Shown: piece after piece, positions 16,006-22,683 of the stretch
Layout of the letters: each line of letters starts with the position of its first letter
Numbering within the stretch: position 1 is the first letter of the stretch
Source of the DNA: Qingrenia yutianensis
GTDB lineage: Bacteria; Bacillota; Clostridia; UMGS1810
Direction of reading: 5' to 3'
Assembly (NCBI RefSeq): GCF_014385105.1
Contig: NZ_JACRTE010000013.1
Span: 1-48,359, forward strand
DNA: 48,359 bases
Notes under the pieces: model-generated
Seen by the model: only the letters and a program-made list of their open reading frames with translations
Databases searched by the model: none
What the model was told of the DNA's origin: nothing
Position numbers and translations under genes: made by a program

Positions 16006-17397
16006 ATGACGGGCAGTTTAGCAAGCGTTCATCCGGAGCTTATTCCTGAATGGTCAGAGAAGAATTTACCGCTGACGCCGGATAAGATAACCTTCGGTTC
16101 AAATAAAAGAGTGTGGTGGAAAGGTGCTTGCGGACACGAGTGGGAAACGAGCGTCAAAGCTCGCTCAAAGGGCGAGAAATGCCCGATATGCTCAGGAGCG
16201 AGAGTAATAGAGGGTATCAATGATTTAGCCACATTGAAGCCCCTGCTGGCTCAGGAGTGGTCTGAAAAGAACGAATTAAAGCCTACTGAGGTTTCTGTCG
16301 CTTCTCATAAGAAGATTATTTGGAAATGCAAACACGGACACGAATGGGAAGCAAGCGTTAAAAGCAGAACGGTAAACGGCACAGGCTGTCCATACTGCTC
16401 ACATAATAAAGTCCTTGCAGGATTCAATGACCTTGCTTCACAGTATCCTGATATTGCTGCTGAATGGTCTGACAGAAATCTTCCGTTGCAGCCTACAATG
16501 GTAACAGCCTTTGCAAACAGTAAGGCTTGGTGGAAATGCAGAGATTGCGGAAACGAGTGGTACACTCTTATTTCAACCCGTTCCGGTGGGAGCAGATGTC
16601 CGTATTGTAGTGGATATACATTGCTCAAAGGATTTAATGACTTGGCGACTACGCACCCTGACCTTGCCGCCGAGTGGTCAGAAAGAAATTATCCTCTATT
16701 ACCTGATGAGGTAAACGCAAAATCAAGACGCAATGTTTGGTGGAAGTGTAAGACCTGCGGCAATGAGTGGAAGTCCGTAATAAATGCCCGTGTAAAAGGA
16801 ACGGTATGCCCGGTCTGTGCGGACAGAGCGGTTCTTGCAGGGTACAATGATTTAGCCACAACGGACAGGAAACTGCTTGCTGAATGGGATTATGAAAAAA
16901 ACTCTCTGCTCCCGACACAAGTATCAAGAAAGTCGATGAAAAGTGTGTGGTGGAAATGTTCACTCGGACACTCTTGGAAAGCAAAAATCAGCGACAGAAC
17001 AATTCTTGAAGGAAAATGCGACGTATGCGAAAGCGAATATCGCTCCGTATTCCCCGGCTTGGCTGTTGCCTATTACGCAAAGCAAAAAGGACTAAAGGTG
17101 CAGCTCGGTTCGGATAAACTATTAGGAATACCACTTGAAACCTACATTCCGTCAGAAAAGCTGGCGATAGAATTTACGAACGGCTCAGAACATATGGAGG
17201 TTCTCAAAAGCCACCTTTGCAAGCAGCGAAATATAAAACTCGTAAAACTCCCTTTTAAGACAACCGAAACGGAAACGGAGTATGCCGACAGAGTAAAAGC
17301 AGTTTTCAAAAGCGTACATATCTTTATTTATTCTGATGTCGAAGTAGATGTTTCGGTAATCAAAAGAAGATTCGATGAATGGAGGAAACGACTATGA
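16006..17397 (+). CDS. Five-repeat zinc-ribbon protein with PD-(D/E)XK-like C-terminus
   Basis: 463 residues. Five tandem units of about 66 residues (to about residue 345) each contain EWSEKN..P..P, WWKC..GHEW, a CPxC pair and a GFNDLAT tail; the pattern is that of the DUF4379-type treble-clef zinc-ribbon domains. In unit 1 the first cysteine is shifted (KGACGHEW). Residues about 355-463 contain GIPLETYIPSEKLAIEF followed by a conserved K and C...I.LVKLPF, resembling Vsr/PD-(D/E)XK nucleases, with Glu where Asp is usual. The DNA-binding array plus nuclease-like end suggests a DNA-targeting accessory, perhaps defence; this is inference. Its stop overlaps the next start (ATGA). Confidence 0.75.
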   Translation: MTGSLASVHPELIPEWSEKNLPLTPDKITFGSNKRVWWKGACGHEWETSVKARSKGEKCPICSGARVIEGINDLATLKPLLAQEWSEKNELKPTEVSVASHKKIIWKCKHGHEWEASVKSRTVNGTGCPYCSHNKVLAGFNDLASQYPDIAAEWSDRNLPLQPTMVTAFANSKAWWKCRDCGNEWYTLISTRSGGSRCPYCSGYTLLKGFNDLATTHPDLAAEWSERNYPLLPDEVNAKSRRNVWWKCKTCGNEWKSVINARVKGTVCPVCADRAVLAGYNDLATTDRKLLAEWDYEKNSLLPTQVSRKSMKSVWWKCSLGHSWKAKISDRTILEGKCDVCESEYRSVFPGLAVAYYAKQKGLKVQLGSDKLLGIPLETYIPSEKLAIEFTNGSEHMEVLKSHLCKQRNIKLVKLPFKTTETETEYADRVKAVFKSVHIFIYSDVEVDVSVIKRRFDEWRKRL

Positions 17398-17573
17398 GAG
17401 AAGAAAAGTTCCATATCTATCTAAATGATGACGAATATAGCAGATTGATACAATCACTTATTCGTTTGAAGAACAGCCTGACAGCACAAGGCAGATGCAC
17501 CGATGCAGTAGATGATATTCTTTATAAGGTGCTTTCAGCTAAGAGAAGAAAGTTCAAAATCAAATATATCTGA
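17394..17573 (+). CDS. Small conserved protein, paralogue of the gene upstream of the coupling protein
   Basis: 59 residues (ATG 17394 inside a GGAGG-preceded ATGA overlap with the zinc-ribbon gene). Its sequence (FHIYLNDDEY...TDAVDDILYKVL...KKFKIK pattern) is similar along its full length to the 67-residue protein at 44054-44257 (YHIALDDYEH...TDAVDDLIIKV...KKFRV). The family is unnamed to me. One copy sits before the VirD4-type gene in the conjugation module, the other here in cargo, pointing to duplication within the element. It is basic at its end and probably soluble. Confidence 0.7.
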   Translation: MREEKFHIYLNDDEYSRLIQSLIRLKNSLTAQGRCTDAVDDILYKVLSAKRRKFKIKYI

Positions 17574-17583
17574 ACACGAAAAG

Positions 17584-17610
17584 AGACCGCCTACACGATG
17601 TAAGCGGTCT
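17584..17610 (+). terminator. Intrinsic terminator
   Basis: AGACCGC (17584-17590) pairs with GCGGTCT (17604-17610), extended by a TACA/TGTA inner helix with a 3-base loop, followed by TTG. It lies 10 bases after the small gene; on the other strand it also faces the end of the ANT(6) gene. Confidence 0.75.
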
Positions 17611-17647
17611 TTGCCAATTTAGAGTAAGTTCGACAAATTGGAATTTG

Positions 17648-18520
17648 TCAATACCTATTACCATAAAGATATTTATTTGAAATTCTCTTTTGTGTTTCCA
17701 AATATTTTGTAACGTTTTCATCATAATCAGGATAATTATAACCAAGTGAATCTGCCACTTTTTTAGATATTTTTTTGAACAAACATAGACACAAATCAAA
17801 CGATTTCCACATTTCTTCATACGAACTCATTGAATATGTATTTAGTAAGTTATCCCACAATTCTTTTGAAATATGCTTATCTAAAAATTTATAGTTTTTA
17901 CCCAAACTGAAATTAAATCCTTTTTCAGTACCGACATACCAACTAATCATCCTAAGAAGCTCATGACGTAATACTTCATTCATATGGTCTATTGCAAATA
18001 GTATTTCACCACGAAGTAAGCCCTTGGATACATATGTTGCAACATTCCAAAATTCGTTACAACAGTCATCAAACTTTCTTTCTGTTGGACACTTAATGTA
18101 ATAATCTTCATCTGTGGGAACTATTTCTGTTTTAATCATATTATCTTTATCTAACATGATTTTTACAAGTTTATCGCGAGTAAGATACTCCTCAAGCATT
18201 GAAACAGGTAACAAAGTTAAATCAATCTTTACACCATCATCAAAAAGCATTATATAAGAAAATCCTTTTTCTTCTGGAGGAAATAATTCCATATCTTCAG
18301 GTTTTTGCATCATAATTCTGTTACCAAAAACACTAAGCCAGTCATCGCTTTTCAAAAATTCTCCCATATCTATAACAAAAAAAGTAATATCATAATCTTG
18401 AAGATTGTCTTTTGGTATATTAACATTAGTGCGAGACCCCTCAAGAGTTACAATTCTAATTCTCTCATCTTGAAAAGCAAAATTCAAAACTAAATCGTAT
18501 ATTTCTTTTTCAGTCCTCAT
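17648..18520 (-). CDS. aadE: Aminoglycoside 6-adenylyltransferase ANT(6)-I (streptomycin resistance)
   Basis: Transfers AMP from ATP to the 6-hydroxyl of streptomycin in the cytoplasm. The nucleotidyltransferase signature is intact: LEGSRTN (26-32) and the metal-binding Asp pair in QDYDITFF (Asp42, Asp44). Characteristic family blocks MMQKPEDMELFPPEEKGFSY, KIDLTLLP, CCNEFWNV and RHELLRMISW are all present. The product is 290 residues from ATG 18520, chosen because GAGG lies 8 bases upstream; a GTG at 18529 would add 3 residues. From memory it is closer to the ANT(6)-Ib group than to the enterococcal Ia type. It lies 54 bases after the phosphorylase gene on the same strand and uses more A/T-rich codons than its neighbours, as expected of acquired resistance. 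Confidence 0.93.
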   Translation of the reverse strand: MRTEKEIYDLVLNFAFQDERIRIVTLEGSRTNVNIPKDNLQDYDITFFVIDMGEFLKSDDWLSVFGNRIMMQKPEDMELFPPEEKGFSYIMLFDDGVKIDLTLLPVSMLEEYLTRDKLVKIMLDKDNMIKTEIVPTDEDYYIKCPTERKFDDCCNEFWNVATYVSKGLLRGEILFAIDHMNEVLRHELLRMISWYVGTEKGFNFSLGKNYKFLDKHISKELWDNLLNTYSMSSYEEMWKSFDLCLCLFKKISKKVADSLGYNYPDYDENVTKYLETQKRISNKYLYGNRY

Positions 18521-18574
18521 TTCATTCACCTCAATAAAATTATATCACAAAAAAAAGATTGATTCTAACTGTTC

Positions 18575-19342
18575 TTATAATTTGATAACCGCATCAAGGC
18601 AGAGCGTAAGTGCATATTCGTATGCATTACCGCCCCAGTTTCTTTCGTCGTATTTGTCAACATCTGCAAGACTGTCTGCGGTATAAAGTATCATACCCCA
18701 GGTTGCCCCTCTGAAATCAGCACAGGCCGCCAGAGCAGAACATTCCATTTCTACAACTGCACAGCCTTCACTTTTGCGATAAGCCACCTTTTCTTTGGTT
18801 TCACGGAAAAATCCATCCGTTGACCAGGTTATAACCTCCTGATATTTCATACTATGCTCAAGAATGGTTTCTTCAATTGCTTTTCTTGCCTTCTCGCTGA
18901 TTTCCACAAATCGAGAAGGGGGCGCATAGTGATAAGATGTTCCCTCATCACGCAGAGCCTTGTTTGGTACGAGGAATGTACTTTCGGGGAACTTTTCCAG
19001 AGCACCGCAACTACCTGCCGAGATTACCTCTCTTACACCATAACCAATCAGCCAATCAAGTATCTGTGTGGCTGCTGCCGCACCAACGGGTGCTTGACAA
19101 AGCACAATGTCCTCACCCTTGTATTTGGTGATGTAAATGGGATAATGCTTCGTTGCACTCTCAAAAGTGGATACCTGTTTGGTATCACTTTTACTGGCAT
19201 ATTCATCTATGTAAGCACCAAGAAATGCGAACACACATTTCTTGGGTAAGTTCAAACCAAGATTTTCATGAGTGGGATTAAGAACTGCTGTCTGCTCTGT
19301 ATCAAACTCCAAAATCGGTATTTCGTTTTTAATAATAGCCAT
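18575..19342 (-). CDS. Nucleoside phosphorylase (PNP/UDP family 1)
   Basis: 255 residues. It should cleave a purine or pyrimidine nucleoside with phosphate. Visible family features are the phosphate-binding SAGSCGAL (about 111-118) and the nucleoside-binding VVEMECSALAACADFRG (about 199-215). The N-terminal 40 residues extend the typical family and vary among relatives. It begins with a GGAGAG site 7 bases upstream and a TATAAT on the minus strand (19388-19393). It leads a two-gene unit with the ANT(6) gene; I know of no mechanistic link, so the pair may simply have travelled together. Confidence 0.86.
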   Translation of the reverse strand: MAIIKNEIPILEFDTEQTAVLNPTHENLGLNLPKKCVFAFLGAYIDEYASKSDTKQVSTFESATKHYPIYITKYKGEDIVLCQAPVGAAAATQILDWLIGYGVREVISAGSCGALEKFPESTFLVPNKALRDEGTSYHYAPPSRFVEISEKARKAIEETILEHSMKYQEVITWSTDGFFRETKEKVAYRKSEGCAVVEMECSALAACADFRGATWGMILYTADSLADVDKYDERNWGGNAYEYALTLCLDAVIKL

Positions 19343-19419
19343 ACTATCTCTCCGTCAAATTCAAATTTGTCTTTCTCTTAATTTCCTATTATACATCAGA
19401 ATTATGAAAATTTCTACCC

Positions 19420-19461
19420 GCCGTCTTTTTCGCTGGTAACAGTGAGAAAGGCGGCTTTTTT
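19420..19461 (+). terminator. Intrinsic terminator in the phosphorylase-parA gap
   Basis: GCCGTCTTT (19420-19428) pairs with AAAGGCGGC (19447-19455; one G-T pair), then six Ts on the plus strand. No plus-strand gene is upstream, so it may insulate the parA leader from antisense read-through of the cargo. The stretch 19462-19640 also contains a CCCCTT/AAGGGG inverted repeat near 19523-19551, and no gene. Confidence 0.5.
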
Positions 19462-19652
19462 GTTTCTAAAAAAATATTTTCAAGAAATTTTTGAAAAAGG
19501 GGTGATTTTGGGTGTGCATTTTGACCCCCTTTGTCCAAATGAGTGAAGGGGTTAATTCCGAACCACGAAAAGGTCAGCCCTTTCGCTTGTACTTTGACAA
19601 CTGAATAAATCATTCACTAAGACTTTATTTCTGATGATTTTAGCCACCTTAT

Positions 19653-19933
19653 CGGGTACGCCGAGACTTCTGCATTGCAGAACAGCGAGAACTCCCGGTA
19701 TAAGTAATAGGTTGCCCCTGTTACGGCGACGACAGTCAGAAGGATAATGATACTTCTCTACGGAGCTGGCGGAGTACCCGGCAGAGGTGAAATTCCTATG
19801 ATACAGATTAGCAGTCTGTTCCTTAGTGACTTCCCGTGAGCTTTTTGCTCGGCAAGGGGTGTTTAGAACAAATATTGCCCGACCGGTTAGGAAATGAGCC
19901 GGTCAAGTACATAGCCATACTGCGATGGCTATG
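19653..19933 (+). ncRNA. Candidate structured RNA / leader upstream of parA
   Basis: No plausible gene here, but a dense series of complementary arms. CGGG (19653-19656)/CCCG (19694-19697) encloses TTCTGC-ATT-GCAGAA (19668-19682). CCCCT (19715-19719) can pair with AGGGG (19855-19859) to close a multi-branch domain containing CTGT/ACAG (19718-19721/19732-19735), AGAAG/CTTCT (19738-19742/19753-19757), ACAGA/TCTGT (19803-19807/19815-19819) and GAGC/GCTC (19838-19841/19847-19850). Two further hairpins follow: GACCGGTT/AGCCGGTC (19881-19904) and CATAGCCAT/ATGGCTATG (19910-19933). The last ends 9 bases before the parA ribosome binding site. It could be a regulatory leader, a separate RNA, or a DNA-level structure; I do not recognise a known family. 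Confidence 0.5.
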
Positions 19934-19959
19934 AATTTTACGAAAGGAGGACGCACAAA

Positions 19960-20784
19960 GTGTCGAACTGCAAAACGATTGCCATATGCAATCAAAAAGG
20001 CGGAGTTGGAAAGACGACCACTACGGTAAACCTCGGTGTCGGTCTTGCAATGCAGGGAAAGAAAGTGTTGCTCATAGACGCAGACCCACAGGGCGACTTA
20101 ACCACTTGTCTCGGCTGGCAGGATACAGACAACTTGGGTATCACGCTTGCAACGAAACTCACAGATGTCATAAACGAAACGATGAATGACCCTACGGTCG
20201 GTATTCTGCACCACGACGAAGGTGTTGACCTTGTTCCGGCAAACCTTGAGCTTTCAGCAATGGAGTTTAACCTTGTCAACGCAATGAGCAGAGAGACGGC
20301 ATTGAGAAACTATCTCAGCGAAGTGAAGGACAAATACGACTATATCCTTATAGATTGTATGCCTTCCCTCGGAATGGTAACAATCAATGCTCTATCTGCG
20401 GCAGACAGCGTTATTATTCCTGTTCAGGCTCAGTATTTACCGGCAAAAGGAATGACGCAGCTTGTTCAGACCATTTCAAGAGTTAAGAAGCGTATCAATC
20501 CGAACTTAAAGATTGACGGTATGCTTCTCACTTTGGTGGATAGCCGTACCAACCTCGCCAAAAGCACGGTAGAAGCTCTGAGAGAGAACTTCGGTAGTCA
20601 AATTATGATGTATCGAACATATATCCCGATTGCCGTAAAAGCCGCAGAGACTTCTTCCAAAGGCAAGAGCATTTTTGCCTACGAACCGGGCAGCACGGTG
20701 TCAAAAGCGTACACCGAATTTACAAAGGAGGTGTTAGCCGATGGCAGGAAGAAAGAGCGACTTCACTCTCACGAAGCTCGATGA
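19960..20784 (+). CDS. parA: ParA-family partition ATPase
   Basis: Deviant Walker A ATPase that, with ParB, segregates or maintains the element. The motif is KGGVGKTT (residues 13-20), Walker A' near LLIDADPQGDLTTCLG (37-52) and Walker B-like ILIDCMPSLG (about 129-138). 274 residues is normal for Soj-type ParA without an N-terminal DNA-binding domain. GTG 19960 follows AAAGGAGG by 9 bases. It heads the element's long plus-strand run and overlaps parB by 44 bases. Partition genes are a regular part of Tn1549-like elements. Confidence 0.94.
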   Translation: MSNCKTIAICNQKGGVGKTTTTVNLGVGLAMQGKKVLLIDADPQGDLTTCLGWQDTDNLGITLATKLTDVINETMNDPTVGILHHDEGVDLVPANLELSAMEFNLVNAMSRETALRNYLSEVKDKYDYILIDCMPSLGMVTINALSAADSVIIPVQAQYLPAKGMTQLVQTISRVKKRINPNLKIDGMLLTLVDSRTNLAKSTVEALRENFGSQIMMYRTYIPIAVKAAETSSKGKSIFAYEPGSTVSKAYTEFTKEVLADGRKKERLHSHEAR

Positions 20785-21676
20785 CTTATTTTCAACGCAG
20801 GAACAGAGAGATGAAGAAAAGCTTTCCAAAATCCGAGATATTCCCTTGACTGAGATTGACGATTTCCCCGACCACCCTTTTAAGGTGCGTGATGACGAGG
20901 ATATGGCACAGCTCATTGAGAGTATTAAGGAACGAGGGGTTATTACTCCGGCGACGGTAAGGCAGAAAGAGGACGGCAGATACGAACTCATTTCAGGACA
21001 CAGACGAAAGCGAGCCTGTGAGCTTGCCGGGTTTGATACGCTCCGATGTGAAGTTGTTGAGCTGAACCGAGACGAAGCCACAATTTTAATGGTTGAGAGT
21101 AACTATCAAAGGTCGCAGATACTTCCCTCTGAAAAAGCCTATGCCTACAAAATGCGTTTGGAAGCGATGAAAAGGCAAGCGGGCAGACCGAGCAAAGATA
21201 ATTTAGTCCCAGTGGGACAAAATTTTTCAAGGGAAGAACTTGCAACTCAAAGTGGCGAAAGCCAAACGCAAATTCAGCGTTATATTCGCCTTACAAACCT
21301 TGTTCCCGAACTTTTGGATTATGTTGACGAGGGGCGAATTAAAATGCGACCGGCGGTTGAATTGTCTTTTCTCGATGAGGACAGTCAGCGTGATGTGGTT
21401 GATGAAATCGACCTGAACGACGCAACCCCGTCCCACGACCAAACAATCCGTATGCGAAAGTTCTTTGAGGAGGGCAAGCTCACAACCGAAGCAATCCAAG
21501 CGATTATGTCGGAGGAAAAACCAAACCAAAGGGAGAAAATTGTTTTGAGGGGCGACAGGGTTCGACAGCTTATCCCGAAGAACATTCCCATAAGCCAAAC
21601 GGAGGATTTTGTGTGCAAGGCATTGGAGCATTACAACAAGTTTCTGCGAAGCAGAGCCGACCGTGACAGCCGATAG
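20741..21676 (+). CDS. parB: ParB-family DNA-binding partition protein
   Basis: 311 residues. The ParB/Srx-like N-terminal domain includes VRDDEDMAQLIESIKERGVITP, the CTP-binding/arginine box GHRRKRACELAG (about 85-96) and ESNYQRSQILPSEKAYAYKMR. A helix-turn-helix follows around residues 160-185 (REELATQSGESQTQIQRYIRL). It starts inside parA at ATG 20741 with AAAGGAGGTG upstream, so the two are coupled. The C-terminus is a helical region unlike chromosomal ParB. Confidence 0.92.
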   Translation: MAGRKSDFTLTKLDDLFSTQEQRDEEKLSKIRDIPLTEIDDFPDHPFKVRDDEDMAQLIESIKERGVITPATVRQKEDGRYELISGHRRKRACELAGFDTLRCEVVELNRDEATILMVESNYQRSQILPSEKAYAYKMRLEAMKRQAGRPSKDNLVPVGQNFSREELATQSGESQTQIQRYIRLTNLVPELLDYVDEGRIKMRPAVELSFLDEDSQRDVVDEIDLNDATPSHDQTIRMRKFFEEGKLTTEAIQAIMSEEKPNQREKIVLRGDRVRQLIPKNIPISQTEDFVCKALEHYNKFLRSRADRDSR

Positions 21677-21734
21677 CCTTCCCCCTTTCTCACACTCTAA
21701 CCCCTATATATACCGGCAATTAACCTGCTGAAAA

Positions 21735-21789
21735 ATATACTCTATCTCCCTTGAGTATATCTATCTCAATAACATATAGCTGTCTATAT
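21735..21789. repeat. AT-rich palindromes after parB
   Basis: ATATACTC (21735-21742)/GAGTATAT (21753-21760) and ATATAG (21774-21779)/CTATAT (21784-21789) are two close inverted repeats in a 230-base gene-free gap (21677-21907). They could be ParB-binding or replication-related sites or a promoter region for the lipoprotein gene. No canonical parS is seen. Confidence 0.35.
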
Positions 21790-21907
21790 AAGGGTTCGCA
21801 CATTTGGAGCAAAAGCAAAATGTCTGCTACGATAAAAAGTTCACCAATCGCACCTTTGATGTTTTGACCGGTTTTGATTACGATTAAGGCAGAAAGGAGC
21901 GATGGAT

Positions 21908-22612
21908 ATGAAAAAAAGGCTGATACCTTGTGTTCTTGCCTGCCTGATGATTTTCCTCGTAGGTTGTACCAGTAACACAGCCAAAGAAGCTGCACAGGAG
22001 ATAACGAAAACAGAGACTTCTTTTCCGGCTGGTAATAACGAAACAAATTCTCAGGAAGATACGGCAGAAGAACCGGAAAGCACGGCAGTTCAGGAAGAAA
22101 CACCGATTACGGCAGAAGAAAGCCAATCAACCGCTGAAAGTCAGACGGTTGCAACTGTTCAGACAAAACCGGCGGAAGATAAAACGGCTGAAACTCCTGT
22201 AACTGAAAAGCCAAAGGCAGAGCCACCAAAGCAGACAACCACGCAGGCTGAACCCGAAAAACAAACGGAACAGCCAAAAGAACAGACAACTGCCGAACAA
22301 AAGCCGGTTGAAAAACCGACTGAAAAGCCGGCAGAACCGAAACCGACAGAGCCGCCCAAGCAGACATTTGATGTCAGCCCTTATGTAAGTTACGCAAAAG
22401 AGTATGCGGTGAGCATAGGGCTTTCTCTTGACAGCACGGCGACAGAATGTTGGGACAATCCCATATCCGCAAATCCTAACCGAAGCGGTATTAACTCTGA
22501 TATTGAAAGCAGGCTTAACCGATACAAGAACAGCGAGGGTTTTACCGCTGTGTGGATATGGACAGAAAAGCTATCCGATACGGAGTACAACATCTATATC
22601 GGTTACTGCTGA
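21908..22612 (+). CDS. Lipoprotein with long Pro/Thr/Glu-rich linker
   Basis: 234 residues from ATG 21908 (AAAGGAG 8 bases upstream). A signal peptide MKKRLIPCVLACLMIF is followed by the lipobox LVGC, so the mature protein is lipid-anchored outside. Residues about 25-155 are low-complexity T/E/P/K/Q-rich (repeated KPTE, EPKPTEP, PEKQTE), a spacer through the cell wall. The last 80 residues form a small globular domain (YVSYAKEYAVSIGLSLDSTATECWDNPI...) with two cysteines. The domain is common in clostridial conjugative elements but its function is unknown. It precedes the surface adhesin gene, with a terminator between. Confidence 0.8.
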   Translation: MKKRLIPCVLACLMIFLVGCTSNTAKEAAQEITKTETSFPAGNNETNSQEDTAEEPESTAVQEETPITAEESQSTAESQTVATVQTKPAEDKTAETPVTEKPKAEPPKQTTTQAEPEKQTEQPKEQTTAEQKPVEKPTEKPAEPKPTEPPKQTFDVSPYVSYAKEYAVSIGLSLDSTATECWDNPISANPNRSGINSDIESRLNRYKNSEGFTAVWIWTEKLSDTEYNIYIGYC

Positions 22613-22633
22613 AACAAAATGAATTTTAAGCGG

Positions 22634-22661
22634 ACGCACTGAGTAAAATCGGTGCGTTTTT
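22634..22661 (+). terminator. Intrinsic terminator before the adhesin gene
   Basis: ACGCACTGA (22634-22642) pairs with TCGGTGCGT (22649-22657, one G-T pair), loop GTAAAA, then TTTT. It lies 21 bases after the lipoprotein stop and 22 before the adhesin start, so it may separate or attenuate expression of the adhesin. Confidence 0.75.
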
Positions 22662-22683
22662 GCATTTCAAGGAGGAAAACGCA

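Noticed and set aside
19741..19800. Possible rRNA fragment (GAGGTGAAATTC-like stretch)
   Set aside because: Similarity is limited to about 12 bases; no further rRNA sequence surrounds it.
21735..21789. CRISPR-like repeats
   Set aside because: Repeats are two short unequal palindromes, not regularly spaced direct repeats; no cas gene is in the window.
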